NCBI GenBank assembly: GCA_020201305.1
Contig: JAIVHC010000162.1
Coordinates: forward strand, 1-33,304
DNA: 33,304 nucleotides
From: Geobacteraceae bacterium
GTDB lineage: Bacteria; Desulfobacterota; Desulfuromonadia; Desulfuromonadales; Desulfuromonadaceae
Direction: 5' to 3'
This document shows, one piece after another, positions 1 to 8,243 of this stretch. The notes beneath the pieces are model-generated. The model made no database searches and had not been told where the DNA came from. It was given only the letters and a program-made list of their open reading frames with translations. The stretch's first letter is position 1; each line of letters opens with the position of its first letter. A program made the translations under genes and the position numbers.

Positions 1-48
1 CGGGGTAGTGTTAGCAGTTATATTGAACACCTGCAGGGGATGATAGAT

Positions 49-200
49 TGATGGCGTCGCAAAAAGTCCGCCCTTCGGCGTTACGGCGTTTTTTCAGGAC
101 CTCCACATACCTGATGTATGCCTTCGCCCCTGAAAAACCACCAGGCCTTGTAGGTCGAAATTTTTGCTTAGCCATCTTATGATTTTTTGCGAAAGCATCA
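49..200 (+). mobile_element. 152-bp MITE-like element, copy 1
   Basis: A non-coding 152-bp element whose ends are imperfect inverted repeats. The left end starts TGATGGCGTCGCAAAAAGTC; the right end read inward starts TGATGCTTTCGCAAAAAATC, 16 of 20 positions equal. It is flanked by the direct repeat TAGAT at 44-48 and 201-205, as expected of a 5-bp target-site duplication. Inside is a nested palindrome: TTTTTCAGG (90-98) with CCTGAAAAA (129-137), and at its apex CATAC (106-110) with GTATG (116-120). A second copy lies inverted at 14876-15027 with 6 mismatches and no indels. It is too short to code for a transposase, so it would have been moved in trans. Confidence 0.85.
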
Positions 201-236
201 TAGATTAATAGCTGGAGCTACTGACAGAAAAGCACC

Positions 237-278
237 AATACAAAAAGGGAGCGGCGTAAGCCACTCCCTTTTTGTATT
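237..278 (-). terminator. Rho-independent terminator after tRNA-Val/tRNA-Asp
   Basis: A 15-bp arm (237-251) pairs perfectly with 264-278. The stem continues past one C/A mismatch through GGC/GCC to a four-base loop (256-259). On the minus strand the stem ends in a run of T, so it would terminate the tRNA transcript. The A-run on the other side makes it potentially bidirectional. Confidence 0.85.
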
Positions 279-286
279 GTTACTGG

Positions 287-360
287 CGGGGCTGACGGGA
301 CTCGAACCCGCGACCTCCGGCGTGACAGGCCGGTGTTGTAACCGACTCTACTACAGCCCC
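287..360 (-). tRNA. tRNA-Asp (GTC)
   Basis: A complete cloverleaf on the minus strand. The acceptor stem GGGGCTG (354-360) pairs with CAGCCCC; the anticodon loop CTGTCAC gives anticodon GTC; the T-arm carries GGTTCGAGTCC. The CCA end is encoded at 284-286. It lies 9 nt downstream of tRNA-Val, and the pair ends at the terminator 237-278. Confidence 0.95.
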
Positions 361-369
361 GCGATATGG

Positions 370-442
370 TGGGCGAAACAGGGCTCGAACCTGTGACCCT
401 CGGTTTGTAAGACCGATGCTCTCCCAGCTGAGCTATTCGCCC
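370..442 (-). tRNA. tRNA-Val (TAC)
   Basis: A complete cloverleaf on the minus strand. The acceptor GGGCGAA (436-442) pairs perfectly with its 3' partner; the anticodon loop CTTACAA gives anticodon TAC; CCA is encoded at 367-369. It is the first of a two-gene tRNA unit with tRNA-Asp. Confidence 0.95.
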
Positions 443-527
443 ATATCGGTATATCTTGCTTCAGATTTACAATTAAAGCTTCTTGAACAGCGAAATCATT
501 CATGTTTCGCCTTAAGCAACGGCGCAG

Positions 528-556
528 AAAATACCAAATCCCTTGCACGTTGTAAA
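528..556 (-). promoter_or_regulatory. Candidate sigma-70 promoter for tRNA-Val/tRNA-Asp
   Basis: On the minus strand, TTTACA (551-556), a 17-base spacer and TATTTT (528-533) resemble -35 and -10 boxes. The site lies just after the hup stop codon and about 86 nt before the tRNA-Val 5' end. This is pattern match only. Confidence 0.4.
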
Positions 557-589
557 GCACATAATTGCGTTTAGTGCGAATTATTTATT

Positions 590-865
590 TTAGCTGTTGA
601 CAGCATCCTTAAGAGCCTTGCCAGCCTTGAACTTCGGTACCTTTGCGGCCGGAATCTGCAGTGCTTCACCGGTCTGGGGGTTTTTCCCGGTACGTGCTGC
701 ACGCTCACCCACACTGAAAGTTCCAAAACCAACCAGGGAAATCTTCTCATCCTGCTGTAGTGCATCTGTCACACTATCAACAAATGCTTTCAGTGCTTTC
801 TCTGTATCCGCCTTGCTAAGACCTGCCTTTTCCGCCATAGAATTTACCAGTTCGGTTTTCGTCAC
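590..865 (-). CDS. hupB: DNA-binding protein HU (beta-type)
   Basis: A 91-residue nucleoid protein of exactly the usual HU length. It bends DNA non-specifically as a dimer. Seen: the N-terminal helical dimer part (MTKTELVNSMAEKAGLSKAD), the central VGFGTFSVGERAARTGKNPQ signature of the DNA-gripping beta arms, and a lysine-rich end (VPKFKAGKALKDAVNS). The start is GTG at 865, chosen because TAGGAGGTT lies just upstream. It sits downstream of lon, the conserved tig-clpP-clpX-lon-hup order, but 218 nt separate the two and a good promoter lies in the gap (907-935), so it is probably transcribed separately. The choice of hupB over hupA rests on neighbourhood only. Confidence 0.95.
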   Translation of the reverse strand: MTKTELVNSMAEKAGLSKADTEKALKAFVDSVTDALQQDEKISLVGFGTFSVGERAARTGKNPQTGEALQIPAAKVPKFKAGKALKDAVNS

Positions 866-906
866 AGCTAACCTCCTAAATCTGTTGTTTTTTAAAATAC
901 CTCGTA

Positions 907-935
907 CTAATAGCAGACTTAAAGAAACATAACAA
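907..935 (-). promoter_or_regulatory. Candidate hup promoter (extended -10)
   Basis: On the minus strand, TTGTTA (930-935), a 17-base spacer and TATTAG (907-912) preceded by TGC form a plausible extended -10 promoter about 42 nt upstream of the hup GTG. An 8-bp inverted repeat TTAAAGAA/TTCTTTAA (919-926, 938-945) overlaps the upstream half. It could be a weak end for lon or an operator. Confidence 0.5.
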
Positions 936-1083
936 GCTTCTTTAATTGCCTAATCCGCTCAGTACCCGATTTCAAACCTACGATCTTGTTACCCAATATT
1001 ACCAACCCGAAACGATTACTCATGTTATACGAATTTCAGATGAAATGCACAGAGAAAATCGCTTGCAGATGCGCACTACCGTC

Positions 1084-3432
1084 CTACTCAAGCAAGGCAT
1101 GTGCCAGAACCTCGTCCATGTGTGCCACTAAATTAATATCGAGGGCGCGCCTAACTTCTGCAGGAATTTCTGCGAGATGGCGCTCATTTTCCGCAGGTAT
1201 TAGTACCCGTTCCAACCCTGCACGACGGGCCGCGAGAAGCTTCTCCTTCAACCCTCCGATGGCGAGCACATCACCTCGCAGATTAATCTCTCCGGTCATT
1301 CCCAAAGCTGCATCTACAGGGCGATGGGTGAGCGAAGAAGCCAGAGCTGTAGCTATAGTAATTCCCGCTGAAGGACCGTCTTTGGGGATTGCCCCTTCAG
1401 GAACATGAATGTGTATATCCAGATTCCGATAAAAATCTTCCGACAGTTCAAGCTTTTTCGCTTTTGAGCGAATATACGCATATGCCGCCTGGGCGGATTC
1501 CTGCATAACTTCGCCAAGTTTACCGGTTACATTGAGTTTTCCTTTGCCGGGGAATTCCAGTACCTCGATCATAAGGATATCTCCCCCGACAGGCGTCCAA
1601 GCGAGGCCGGTAGCAATCCCACAGCGCGACACAGAATCTTTACGTCCATAGGTATACGGCGGCACCCCTAGATATTTCTCAATCTGATTGATTCCAATAT
1701 TCCAGATCTTGGTATGGGATGAATTTTCTGCCACCTGACGGGCTACTTTACGGCATATAGCGGCAATGCGCCTCTCCAAATCACGTACCCCCGCCTCGCG
1801 GGTATAACGTCGGATAATATCAGACAGGGCATTATCAGAAAGATTGAACTTATCCGGATCAAGTCCATGCTCTTTCACCTGCTTAAAGATAAGGTGGCGC
1901 CTACATATCTGTATTTTTTCCTCTTCTGAATAGCCTTCAAGGCGCACGATTTCCATACGATCCAACAGGGGTGCTGGAATACCCTGCATCGAGTTAGCTG
2001 TAGCGACAAACATCACCTGAGAGAGATCAAAATCCAGATCGATAAAATGATCCCCAAAGGCAGAATTCTGTTCTGGATCGAGGACTTCCAACATAGCCGA
2101 TGAGGGGTCGCCGCGAAAATCCATGGACATCTTATCTATTTCATCCAACAAAAAGACGGGGTTCTGCACTCCCACTTTCTTGATACTCTGCATGATCTTG
2201 CCGGGCATTGCGCCGATATATGTACGTCTGTGCCCTCTTATTTCAGCTTCATCGCGCACCCCTCCCAGAGAAATACGCACGAATTTGCGCTTCATTGCGC
2301 GTGCAATGGAATGCCCCAGAGAGGTTTTCCCCACTCCGGGAGGACCAACCAGACACAATATTGGCCCCTTAATTTTTTTCACCAGTAGCTGAACTGCAAG
2401 ATGCTCAAGAATCCGCTCCTTGACCTTTTCCAGCCCTGCATGATCTTCATCCAGCACCCGATGCGCCAAGGCAATATCGTTGCAGTCACGCGTGGTTTTC
2501 TTCCAGGGTAGATCCAGTAAGCACTCCAGGTAATTGCGTACCACTGTTGCTTCCGCAGACATGGGTGACATCATCTTGAGCTTACGCATCTCTGCCTTGG
2601 ACTTTTGTTTGGCCGCTGCAGGCATCTTGCTTTTTTCTATCTTGGCTTCCAGCTCTTTAAGTTCCTGCTTGAACTCATCCTTATCGCCGAGCTCTTTCTG
2701 GATCGCACGCATCTGTTCATTGAGATAATACTCTTTCTGGGTGCGCTCCATCTGTCCTTTAACCCGCTTACGGATCTTCTGCTCAACCTTGAGGATCTCC
2801 TCCTCGCGCTCCAGAATCTGCAATACGGCTTCGAGACGCTCTTCCACATCACAGAGTTCGAGAACTTCCTGTTTATCTTCTACGCTGACACTGATCTGCG
2901 CCATAATGGTATCAGCCAGGAGACCCGGTGCTTCTACCGCCTCGACTGCTGTTACCACTTCTGCAGGGATCTTGGTGCTCAAACCGGCATAGCTGTTAAA
3001 CAATTCCCGTACACTGCGACACAGGGCCGTGGTTTCGAGATTATCGGTTCTTGTCTCGTCGAGCTGTTCTACCTCGGCAGCTGTATATGCCTCCATCTCA
3101 TGATACGCAATGAGGCGGGCGCGCGATACCCCTTCGGCAAGAAGCTTGATCGTTCCGTCGGGTAACTTCATCAACTGAGAGATGGTCGCCACGGTACCAA
3201 CGCTGTACAAATCGTTGGCATCAGGGTCATCCACTTCAGGATCGTTCTGCGCGACCAGAAATATCTTTCGCTCTGTTTCCATCGCCTGTTCCAGTGCTGC
3301 AATAGAGCGAACGCGACCGACAAAGAGAGGGGTTACCGTCTCGGGAAAAACAACAATATCACGCAAAGGGAGCAGGGGGTATTCCCCTGCTCCCTCAGCT
3401 TCTTCGGGCGTAAGATTTTCTACAGGTGTCAT
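1084..3432 (-). CDS. lon: ATP-dependent protease Lon
   Basis: A 782-residue cytoplasmic AAA+ serine protease that degrades damaged and regulatory proteins. Length is normal for bacterial LonA. Seen in order: an N-terminal substrate-binding domain beginning at YPLLPLRDIVVFP; a coiled-coil linker rich in Glu/Lys; Walker A GPPGVGKT at 363-370; Walker B VFLLDEIDKM; then the protease domain with catalytic Ser in PKDGPSAG (S688) and Lys in GLKEKLLAARRAG (K731). The Ser-Lys spacing of 43 residues is the same as in E. coli Lon. It starts 26 nt after clpX, so the two are probably co-transcribed. The ribosome site is weak (TGGATA). Confidence 0.98.
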   Translation of the reverse strand: MTPVENLTPEEAEGAGEYPLLPLRDIVVFPETVTPLFVGRVRSIAALEQAMETERKIFLVAQNDPEVDDPDANDLYSVGTVATISQLMKLPDGTIKLLAEGVSRARLIAYHEMEAYTAAEVEQLDETRTDNLETTALCRSVRELFNSYAGLSTKIPAEVVTAVEAVEAPGLLADTIMAQISVSVEDKQEVLELCDVEERLEAVLQILEREEEILKVEQKIRKRVKGQMERTQKEYYLNEQMRAIQKELGDKDEFKQELKELEAKIEKSKMPAAAKQKSKAEMRKLKMMSPMSAEATVVRNYLECLLDLPWKKTTRDCNDIALAHRVLDEDHAGLEKVKERILEHLAVQLLVKKIKGPILCLVGPPGVGKTSLGHSIARAMKRKFVRISLGGVRDEAEIRGHRRTYIGAMPGKIMQSIKKVGVQNPVFLLDEIDKMSMDFRGDPSSAMLEVLDPEQNSAFGDHFIDLDFDLSQVMFVATANSMQGIPAPLLDRMEIVRLEGYSEEEKIQICRRHLIFKQVKEHGLDPDKFNLSDNALSDIIRRYTREAGVRDLERRIAAICRKVARQVAENSSHTKIWNIGINQIEKYLGVPPYTYGRKDSVSRCGIATGLAWTPVGGDILMIEVLEFPGKGKLNVTGKLGEVMQESAQAAYAYIRSKAKKLELSEDFYRNLDIHIHVPEGAIPKDGPSAGITIATALASSLTHRPVDAALGMTGEINLRGDVLAIGGLKEKLLAARRAGLERVLIPAENERHLAEIPAEVRRALDINLVAHMDEVLAHALLE

Positions 3433-3458
3433 GTAATATCCAGTCTACGACGCTACGC

Positions 3459-4709
3459 TCAGGCTGAGGCAGTCTCAGCGCACTCGTACACAATTAGAGG
3501 CTCACTCTTATTTGCCACGACATCTTCACTGATAACCACCTCTTTTACATCTTTCTGTGAGGGGATTTCAAACATAATGTCGAGCATGGTCTCCTCCAGG
3601 ATGGAACGCAGACCGCGTGCTCCGGTTTTGCGCTTTGCGGCAAGACGCGCTATCGCTTCCAAAGCTCCGCCAGTAAACTTGAGGTCAACTTCTTCAAGAT
3701 CAAAAAGTTTCTGGTACTGTTTTACCAGAGCATTCTTGGGCTCCTGCAGAATCTGGATAAGAGCCTTCTGGTTCAGTTCTTCGAGGGTTGCAACTACCGG
3801 CAGGCGTCCGACGAACTCAGGAATCAAACCAAATTTCAGCAGATCGCCCGGTTCTACCTTGGCCAACAACTCGCCCTGGACTTTCTCATCCCTGGACTGA
3901 ATATCTGCACCAAAGCCAATTCCTTTTTTGCCAATTCTTTTGGAGACGATATCCTCGAGTCCGGCAAAAGCGCCCCCGCAAATAACGAGGATATTGGAGG
4001 TGTCGACCTTGAGAAACTCCTGCTGAGGATGCTTGCGCCCCCCCTTGGGTGGCACACTCGCGGTGGTGCCCTCGATGATCTTCAGCAGTGCCTGTTGCAC
4101 CCCTTCGCCCGAAACATCGCGAGTTATGGAGGGAGATTCACTCTTACGTGCGATTTTATCAATCTCGTCGATGTAGATAATGCCACGCTGAGCTTTTTCT
4201 ATATCGTAGTCTGCAGCCTGAACCAGAGAGAGGATGATATTTTCCACATCCTCACCAACATAACCGGCTTCAGTAAGATTGGTAGCGTCTGCGATAGCAA
4301 AGGGAACATTAAGTACCCGCGCCAAAGTCTGCGCGAGCAGGGTTTTCCCGCTGCCGGTAGGCCCGAGAAGAAGAATATTGCTCTTCTGGATTTCCACATC
4401 TCCCTTGGAGGCAAGATATTTTACCCTTTTGTAGTGATTGTACACAGCTACAGAGAGCACACGCTTGGCACGCTCCTGGCCGATGACATAGTCATTCAGG
4501 GTCTGCAGAATTTCCATCGGGGTCGGGAGCTTCTTATCATCAGTTATGTCTGACTCAGCAAACTCCTCAGCGATAATCTCCTGACACAGATCGATGCATT
4601 CATCGCAGATATACACGGACGGACCTGCTATGAGCTTTTTCACCTCATCCTGGGACTTGCCGCAAAAGGAGCAGGTCAAATTTTGGTTGCGTACATCTTC
4701 GGAATCCAT
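3459..4709 (-). CDS. clpX: ClpXP unfoldase subunit ClpX
   Basis: A 416-residue AAA+ unfoldase that feeds substrates into ClpP. Seen: an N-terminal zinc-binding domain with Cys 13, 16, 35 and 38 (CSFC...CDEC); Walker A GPTGSGKT at 116-123; the pore loop GYVGED at 149-154; the RKH loop in GGRKHPQQE; and the IGF loop (KKGIGFGAD) that docks on ClpP. All key parts are intact and the length is normal. A strong ribosome site (AGGAGGG) precedes the ATG at 4709. It lies 91 nt downstream of clpP and directly upstream of lon. Confidence 0.98.
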   Translation of the reverse strand: MDSEDVRNQNLTCSFCGKSQDEVKKLIAGPSVYICDECIDLCQEIIAEEFAESDITDDKKLPTPMEILQTLNDYVIGQERAKRVLSVAVYNHYKRVKYLASKGDVEIQKSNILLLGPTGSGKTLLAQTLARVLNVPFAIADATNLTEAGYVGEDVENIILSLVQAADYDIEKAQRGIIYIDEIDKIARKSESPSITRDVSGEGVQQALLKIIEGTTASVPPKGGRKHPQQEFLKVDTSNILVICGGAFAGLEDIVSKRIGKKGIGFGADIQSRDEKVQGELLAKVEPGDLLKFGLIPEFVGRLPVVATLEELNQKALIQILQEPKNALVKQYQKLFDLEEVDLKFTGGALEAIARLAAKRKTGARGLRSILEETMLDIMFEIPSQKDVKEVVISEDVVANKSEPLIVYECAETASA

Positions 4710-4753
4710 ATTATCCCTCCTGGTTCACACACTCTTATGCTTCCGCCGTCAGG

Positions 4754-4768
4754 CCGGATAAGATCCGG
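4754..4768. other. Small hairpin between clpP and clpX
   Basis: CCGGAT (4754-4759) and ATCCGG (4763-4768) form a perfect 6-bp stem with a 3-base loop in the 91-nt clpP-clpX gap. No T-run follows. It might be a processing or stability hairpin that sets the clpP to clpX ratio. The role is inferred. Confidence 0.4.
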
Positions 4769-4800
4769 TCATGTTGCAGCCGATGTGGGAACCGTAAATA

Positions 4801-5406
4801 TTATTTCTTTTTTTCTTCGATTTGCTCGTCGCGTTTTACAATACGATCGATGATACCGTAATCACAGGCTTCCTGCGCTCCCATGAAATAATCGCGCTCG
4901 GTATCTGCGGCAATCTTTTTCATGGTCTGGCCCGTATGCTGCACCAGGATCTCGTTCAGGCTCTCACGCAGATAGAGAATCTCCTTCGCATGAATACTGA
5001 TATCGGATGCCTGGCCCTTAAACCCCCCGAGGGGTTGATGAATCATAACTCTCGCGTGAGGTAGCGCAAAACGTTTGCCGGGCGCACCGGCAGCGAGAAG
5101 CAATGCTCCCATACTTGCCGCCTGCCCCACACAGATGGTCGACACCGGGGCCTTGATGTACTGCATAGTATCATACATAGCCATTCCGGCAGAAACGACT
5201 CCTCCGGGAGAATTGATATAGAGGTGAATGTCCTTATCCGGGTCTTCTGACTCCAAAAAGAGCATTTGCGCCACAATCAGATTAGAAATCTGATCATCGA
5301 TGGGCGAGCTGAGCATTATAATACGATCTTTGAGCAGACGTGAATATATATCATAGGAGCGTTCGCCACGCCCGGTCTGCTCAACTACGATGGGAACCAA
5401 ACTCAT
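4801..5406 (-). CDS. clpP: ATP-dependent Clp protease proteolytic subunit ClpP
   Basis: A 201-residue self-compartmentalised serine protease that forms the degradation chamber for ClpX. The catalytic triad is visible: Ser98 in QAASMGALLL, His123 in VMIHQPLGG and Asp172 in DTERDYFM, the spacing typical of ClpP. The handle helix and the oligomerisation motif INSPGGVVSAG are intact. Its ATG is 3 nt after the tig stop, and its ribosome site (AGGAG) lies inside the last tig codons, so tig and clpP are translationally linked. The C-terminus is lysine-rich (EEKKK). Confidence 0.98.
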   Translation of the reverse strand: MSLVPIVVEQTGRGERSYDIYSRLLKDRIIMLSSPIDDQISNLIVAQMLFLESEDPDKDIHLYINSPGGVVSAGMAMYDTMQYIKAPVSTICVGQAASMGALLLAAGAPGKRFALPHARVMIHQPLGGFKGQASDISIHAKEILYLRESLNEILVQHTGQTMKKIAADTERDYFMGAQEACDYGIIDRIVKRDEQIEEKKK

Positions 5407-5409
5407 AAA

Positions 5410-6741
5410 CTACTCCTGCTCCTCTTGGGCTTCATTCTTTTCCTTCTCGAGGTCTTCCTTGCTTATATCCTGAATTTCAGCCTGCCCGAGGAGATATGTA
5501 ATAACCTTTTCTTCCTCAATCTGTGCCAGAAGCCCTTTCTTAGCATCTTCTGAAGCGTAGTACTTCTTAACTTCCTCAAGGGGGGCATTGGCCATCTCGG
5601 CAATTTCTTCCAGACGCGCATCGATTTCGCCGTCATCTACCGAGATATTCTCCGCACTTCCTACACCTTCAAGAATCAGACTGCCCTGCACCTGCTTTAC
5701 CGCTGTATCACGATACATGGCACGGAATGCCTCATCGGTAAGGCCCATCATCTCGAGGGACATCCCCTGGGATTTAAGACGCCCGGTTATATTCTGATGC
5801 ATGAAGTCAAGCTGACGTTCCACCATTGACTCCGGAACCTCAATAGGGTTGCGCTCAACCAGCTGTGACATGAGGCGCTCTTTCAGATCCTCTTCGATCC
5901 GCTGCTTTTCCTGCTTGGCATGGTTCTCGGCAACTTTCTCGCGCAAAGCATCCACTGTATCAGCGCCAAACTCCTGCGCCAGTTCATCAGTAAGTTCAGG
6001 TGCCACCTTTGCTTTTATCTCTTTAATGGTAACTTTAAAGGTCACATCCTGACCCGCCAGCTCCTCACTACCGTAGTCCTCGGGGAAGGTAACCTGCACC
6101 TCACCTTCTTCGCCCCGCTTCATCCCCACGAGTTTATCTTCAAATCCGGGGATAAAACTACCAGAGCCAACCTCCAGTTCGTGATCTTCGGCGGCCCCAC
6201 CGTCAAAGGCCTCACCATCAATAAAGCCTTCAAAGTCGATAGTGACAAAATCGCCCTGCTGCACATCATCACGCTCAACTGCCTCATTTTGCGTGCGGGA
6301 GTCAAGCATCTGCTCGATCTGAGAATCAACCACAGAATCGTCAAAGGTATAGATCTCTTTTTTCAGGTTCAGTCCGGAATAGGCAGGATTTTCAATTTCG
6401 GGCTTGACCTCTACATGAAATTCGTAGGTAAACGCTTTGCCCTCATCCAACTCGCCACTGTCTTTAATGGCAGGCTCTCCGATGGCAGCAATATCGTTAT
6501 CGGTAATGGCTTTAAAGTAGGTATCGTTGATAAGTTTACCGATAACTTCCTGCTCCATCTGTCCGGCATAGTACTGTTTGACCAGACGCATGGGCACTTT
6601 ACCCTGACGGAACCCTTTAAGTTTGGCATTGCGCGCAATTTTGGCATATACCGAAGTGATCTCTTCAGTCACCTCATCAGCGCCAACTTCTACAGATATC
6701 TTCTTTTTTACCGGGCTTAAATCTTCTACCTGGGTATTCAT
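5410..6741 (-). CDS. tig: Trigger factor (ribosome-associated chaperone, FKBP-type prolyl isomerase)
   Basis: A 443-residue chaperone that meets nascent chains at the ribosome exit. The ribosome-binding motif GFRQGKVP is at 43-50. A central FKBP-like domain follows (DFVTIDFEGFIDGEAFDGG through VQVTFPEDYG), then a long acidic helical C-terminal domain ending EKEKNEAQEEQE. Length is normal. A ribosome site (AGAGAGGA) precedes the ATG. It is first in the tig-clpP-clpX-lon block, just downstream of the tRNA cluster. Confidence 0.98.
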   Translation of the reverse strand: MNTQVEDLSPVKKKISVEVGADEVTEEITSVYAKIARNAKLKGFRQGKVPMRLVKQYYAGQMEQEVIGKLINDTYFKAITDNDIAAIGEPAIKDSGELDEGKAFTYEFHVEVKPEIENPAYSGLNLKKEIYTFDDSVVDSQIEQMLDSRTQNEAVERDDVQQGDFVTIDFEGFIDGEAFDGGAAEDHELEVGSGSFIPGFEDKLVGMKRGEEGEVQVTFPEDYGSEELAGQDVTFKVTIKEIKAKVAPELTDELAQEFGADTVDALREKVAENHAKQEKQRIEEDLKERLMSQLVERNPIEVPESMVERQLDFMHQNITGRLKSQGMSLEMMGLTDEAFRAMYRDTAVKQVQGSLILEGVGSAENISVDDGEIDARLEEIAEMANAPLEEVKKYYASEDAKKGLLAQIEEEKVITYLLGQAEIQDISKEDLEKEKNEAQEEQE

Positions 6742-6913
6742 GTAGCGATCCTCTCTTTAAATATTGATCTGTGAGCTATTTATATTTATTTATGCAGGGG
6801 GTAAATATGAATTGAGTGCAAGGTAGCAATACCGCACTGTCATTTAAAGGGGCAAGAGCCAAAAACCGTTGAATGCACAGAATCAGTATGTAACTAGCTA
6901 CGTATGCTGATGG

Positions 6914-6962
6914 TGCGAGAGGGGGGACTCGAACCCCCACGGTTGCCCGCTGGATCCTAAAT
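6914..6962 (-). pseudogene. 3' half of a tRNA-Leu (TAG)
   Basis: On the minus strand this stretch matches the second half of a class II tRNA-Leu. It has the end of the anticodon loop with anticodon TAG (6957-6959), the 3' side of the anticodon stem (TCCAG), a long variable arm (CGGGCAACCG), a T-arm GGGGGTTCGAGTCCCCC, the 3' acceptor strand CTCTCGC and encoded CCA (6911-6913). The 5' half is missing: upstream of position 31 the sequence no longer pairs, and neither the GCGAGAG acceptor strand nor a D-arm is found before tRNA-His. It cannot fold into a working tRNA. It could be a true deletion or an assembly gap. Confidence 0.75.
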
Positions 6963-6996
6963 GAACATCGACGATCGAGTCTGGGTATTTAAATGG

Positions 6997-7070
6997 GGTG
7001 AGTGAAGGGACTTGAACCCTCGACAACTGGAGTCACAATCCAGCGCTCTACCAACTGAGCTACACCCACC
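6997..7070 (-). tRNA. tRNA-His (GTG)
   Basis: A complete cloverleaf on the minus strand. The anticodon loop TTGTGAC gives anticodon GTG. The extra 5' G typical of tRNA-His is at 7070, opposite C73. The acceptor GTGGGTG pairs with CACTCAC with one G-U. CCA is encoded at 6994-6996. It is third in a Pro-Arg-His-Leu array. Confidence 0.95.
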
Positions 7071-7144
7071 ACAGAACGGGGGCTGATACTACGTACTCTG
7101 CTTTTTATTGTCAACACCTATTCAATGAAGCGTATTTTAAATGG

Positions 7145-7218
7145 CGCGCCAGGGAGGACTCGAACCCCCGGCCCTGTGATTAGAAGTCACATGCTCTATC
7201 CAGCTGAGCTACTGGCGC
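7145..7218 (-). tRNA. tRNA-Arg (TCT)
   Basis: A complete cloverleaf on the minus strand. The acceptor GCGCCAG (7212-7218) has a T-G wobble near its base. The anticodon loop CTTCTAA gives anticodon TCT, and CCA is encoded at 7142-7144. It lies between tRNA-Pro and tRNA-His in the same transcript. Confidence 0.95.
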
Positions 7219-7231
7219 CTTGAATATAATA

Positions 7232-7308
<77 letters not shown>

Positions 7309-7324
7309 ACGTTCAAGACGCTGT

Positions 7325-7353
7325 TGTTTATCACTGCATAGGAAAAATTGCAA
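7325..7353 (-). promoter_or_regulatory. Promoter of the Pro-Arg-His-Leu tRNA cluster
   Basis: On the minus strand, TTGCAA (7348-7353), a 17-base spacer and TAAACA (7325-7330) lie 16 nt before the tRNA-Pro 5' end. A GC-containing stretch after the -10 box (CAGCGTC) resembles the discriminator of stringently controlled stable-RNA promoters. Inferred from position and spacing. Confidence 0.6.
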
Positions 7354-7480
7354 GTTTTTTGTCACCAGGCCGTATCTGTTGCCCTCCCTGCGGAAGTCTA
7401 CCCCGAAGATAGGCGCGCTGGCGTTTATACCAGACCAGCGCGGGACCGGGCAAGTTCTAAGAGTCGATCTCAACAAAATA

Positions 7481-7999
7481 TCAGCGCGAATCTTGCTTCA
7501 GGTCCACAACCGTTGCCTCTTCGGATTCTGTTTTACCTCCATCTTCCTGCAAAACCTCTTGCTTGAGACGCAGAAATTCCTCCCGGGAAATAAGCTCCTG
7601 ATTGTACATATCCATCAGGCGCTCCAGGCTGCGCGTTCTCGAGGTGGAAGGATCTTCAAGCTGCAGGGGTGCATTGGAGTTCCATCCTTCGTGGCCGGGG
7701 TTCCCACCCACACGCATGGAAGCCAATCCCCCGAAGAGGCTGAGCTCAACACCTCTCCCCTGGGCGCGCATGTGCTGCACCTGATTGCGCTGGCGTCTGA
7801 ATTTCATAAACGCCCATATCAGCGCGGATACAAGGAGAACAAGACCGCCCCCTAGAATCCAGGGCATGTACTGCACCAGCCCACGGAAAAAAATGATAAA
7901 CAATCCCAGCAGCACGAGGAGCAATACATGCAGAAGGAGGATAAAATAACCAGTGAAAATATTTTTTACTATGCTGGGGTTTTCCGGATCTGAAGCCAT
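7481..7999 (-). CDS. Two-helix membrane protein with SHOCT-like C-terminal segment
   Basis: A 172-residue protein of no family I can name. Two strongly hydrophobic segments are visible: about residues 15-40 (FTGYFILLLHVLLLVLLGLFIIFF) and 46-66 (WILGGGLVLLVSALIWAFM). A basic stretch KFRRQRNQ follows, so the soluble part is probably cytoplasmic. The segment LERLMDMYNQELISREEFLRLKQEVLQ near 125-151 resembles the short SHOCT helical hairpin that often ends bacterial membrane proteins and is linked to oligomerisation. The tail is acidic. The start is ATG at 7999 with GAAGAGAT upstream. It stands alone, upstream of and on the same strand as the tRNA cluster. Confidence 0.7.
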   Translation of the reverse strand: MASDPENPSIVKNIFTGYFILLLHVLLLVLLGLFIIFFRGLVQYMPWILGGGLVLLVSALIWAFMKFRRQRNQVQHMRAQGRGVELSLFGGLASMRVGGNPGHEGWNSNAPLQLEDPSTSRTRSLERLMDMYNQELISREEFLRLKQEVLQEDGGKTESEEATVVDLKQDSR

Positions 8000-8179
8000 A
8001 TCATCTCTTCTATGTAATGAGGTTACCCTCTCTTCAAAGCGTCAGGCTCTTATGAGATTAACAATATAAGCATGAACACTCTGCGGGGCAATGTTTTTCT
8101 GGCTCACCTGCATTCTTCACAGCCACGCATTTAATCTTCTGCCTACCTGTCATTAAACAGTTATTTTCGGGCGAACATA

Positions 8180-8188
8180 TGCTATATT
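8180..8188 (+). promoter_or_regulatory. Candidate extended -10 of the cyclophilin gene
   Basis: TGCTATATT fits an extended -10 box (TGn plus TATATT) 55 nt before the ATG at 8244. No convincing -35 box lies 17 nt upstream. The rest of 8000-8243 shows nothing else recognisable. Confidence 0.4.
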
Positions 8189-8243
8189 AAACGCGTTTCT
8201 TAAAACCATACCTTTCATTGAACCCGCAAGGAGAACCAAGCCT

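Noticed and set aside
5920..6720. A 266-codon plus-strand frame opposite tig
   Set aside because: Antisense shadow; the trigger factor gene on the other strand is complete and conserved.
6914..6993. tRNA-Leu interrupted by a group I intron, or an integration (att) site
   Set aside because: No 5' half is found upstream before tRNA-His, the gap is only about 30 bases, and there is no integrase or element next to it. A deletion explains it more simply.
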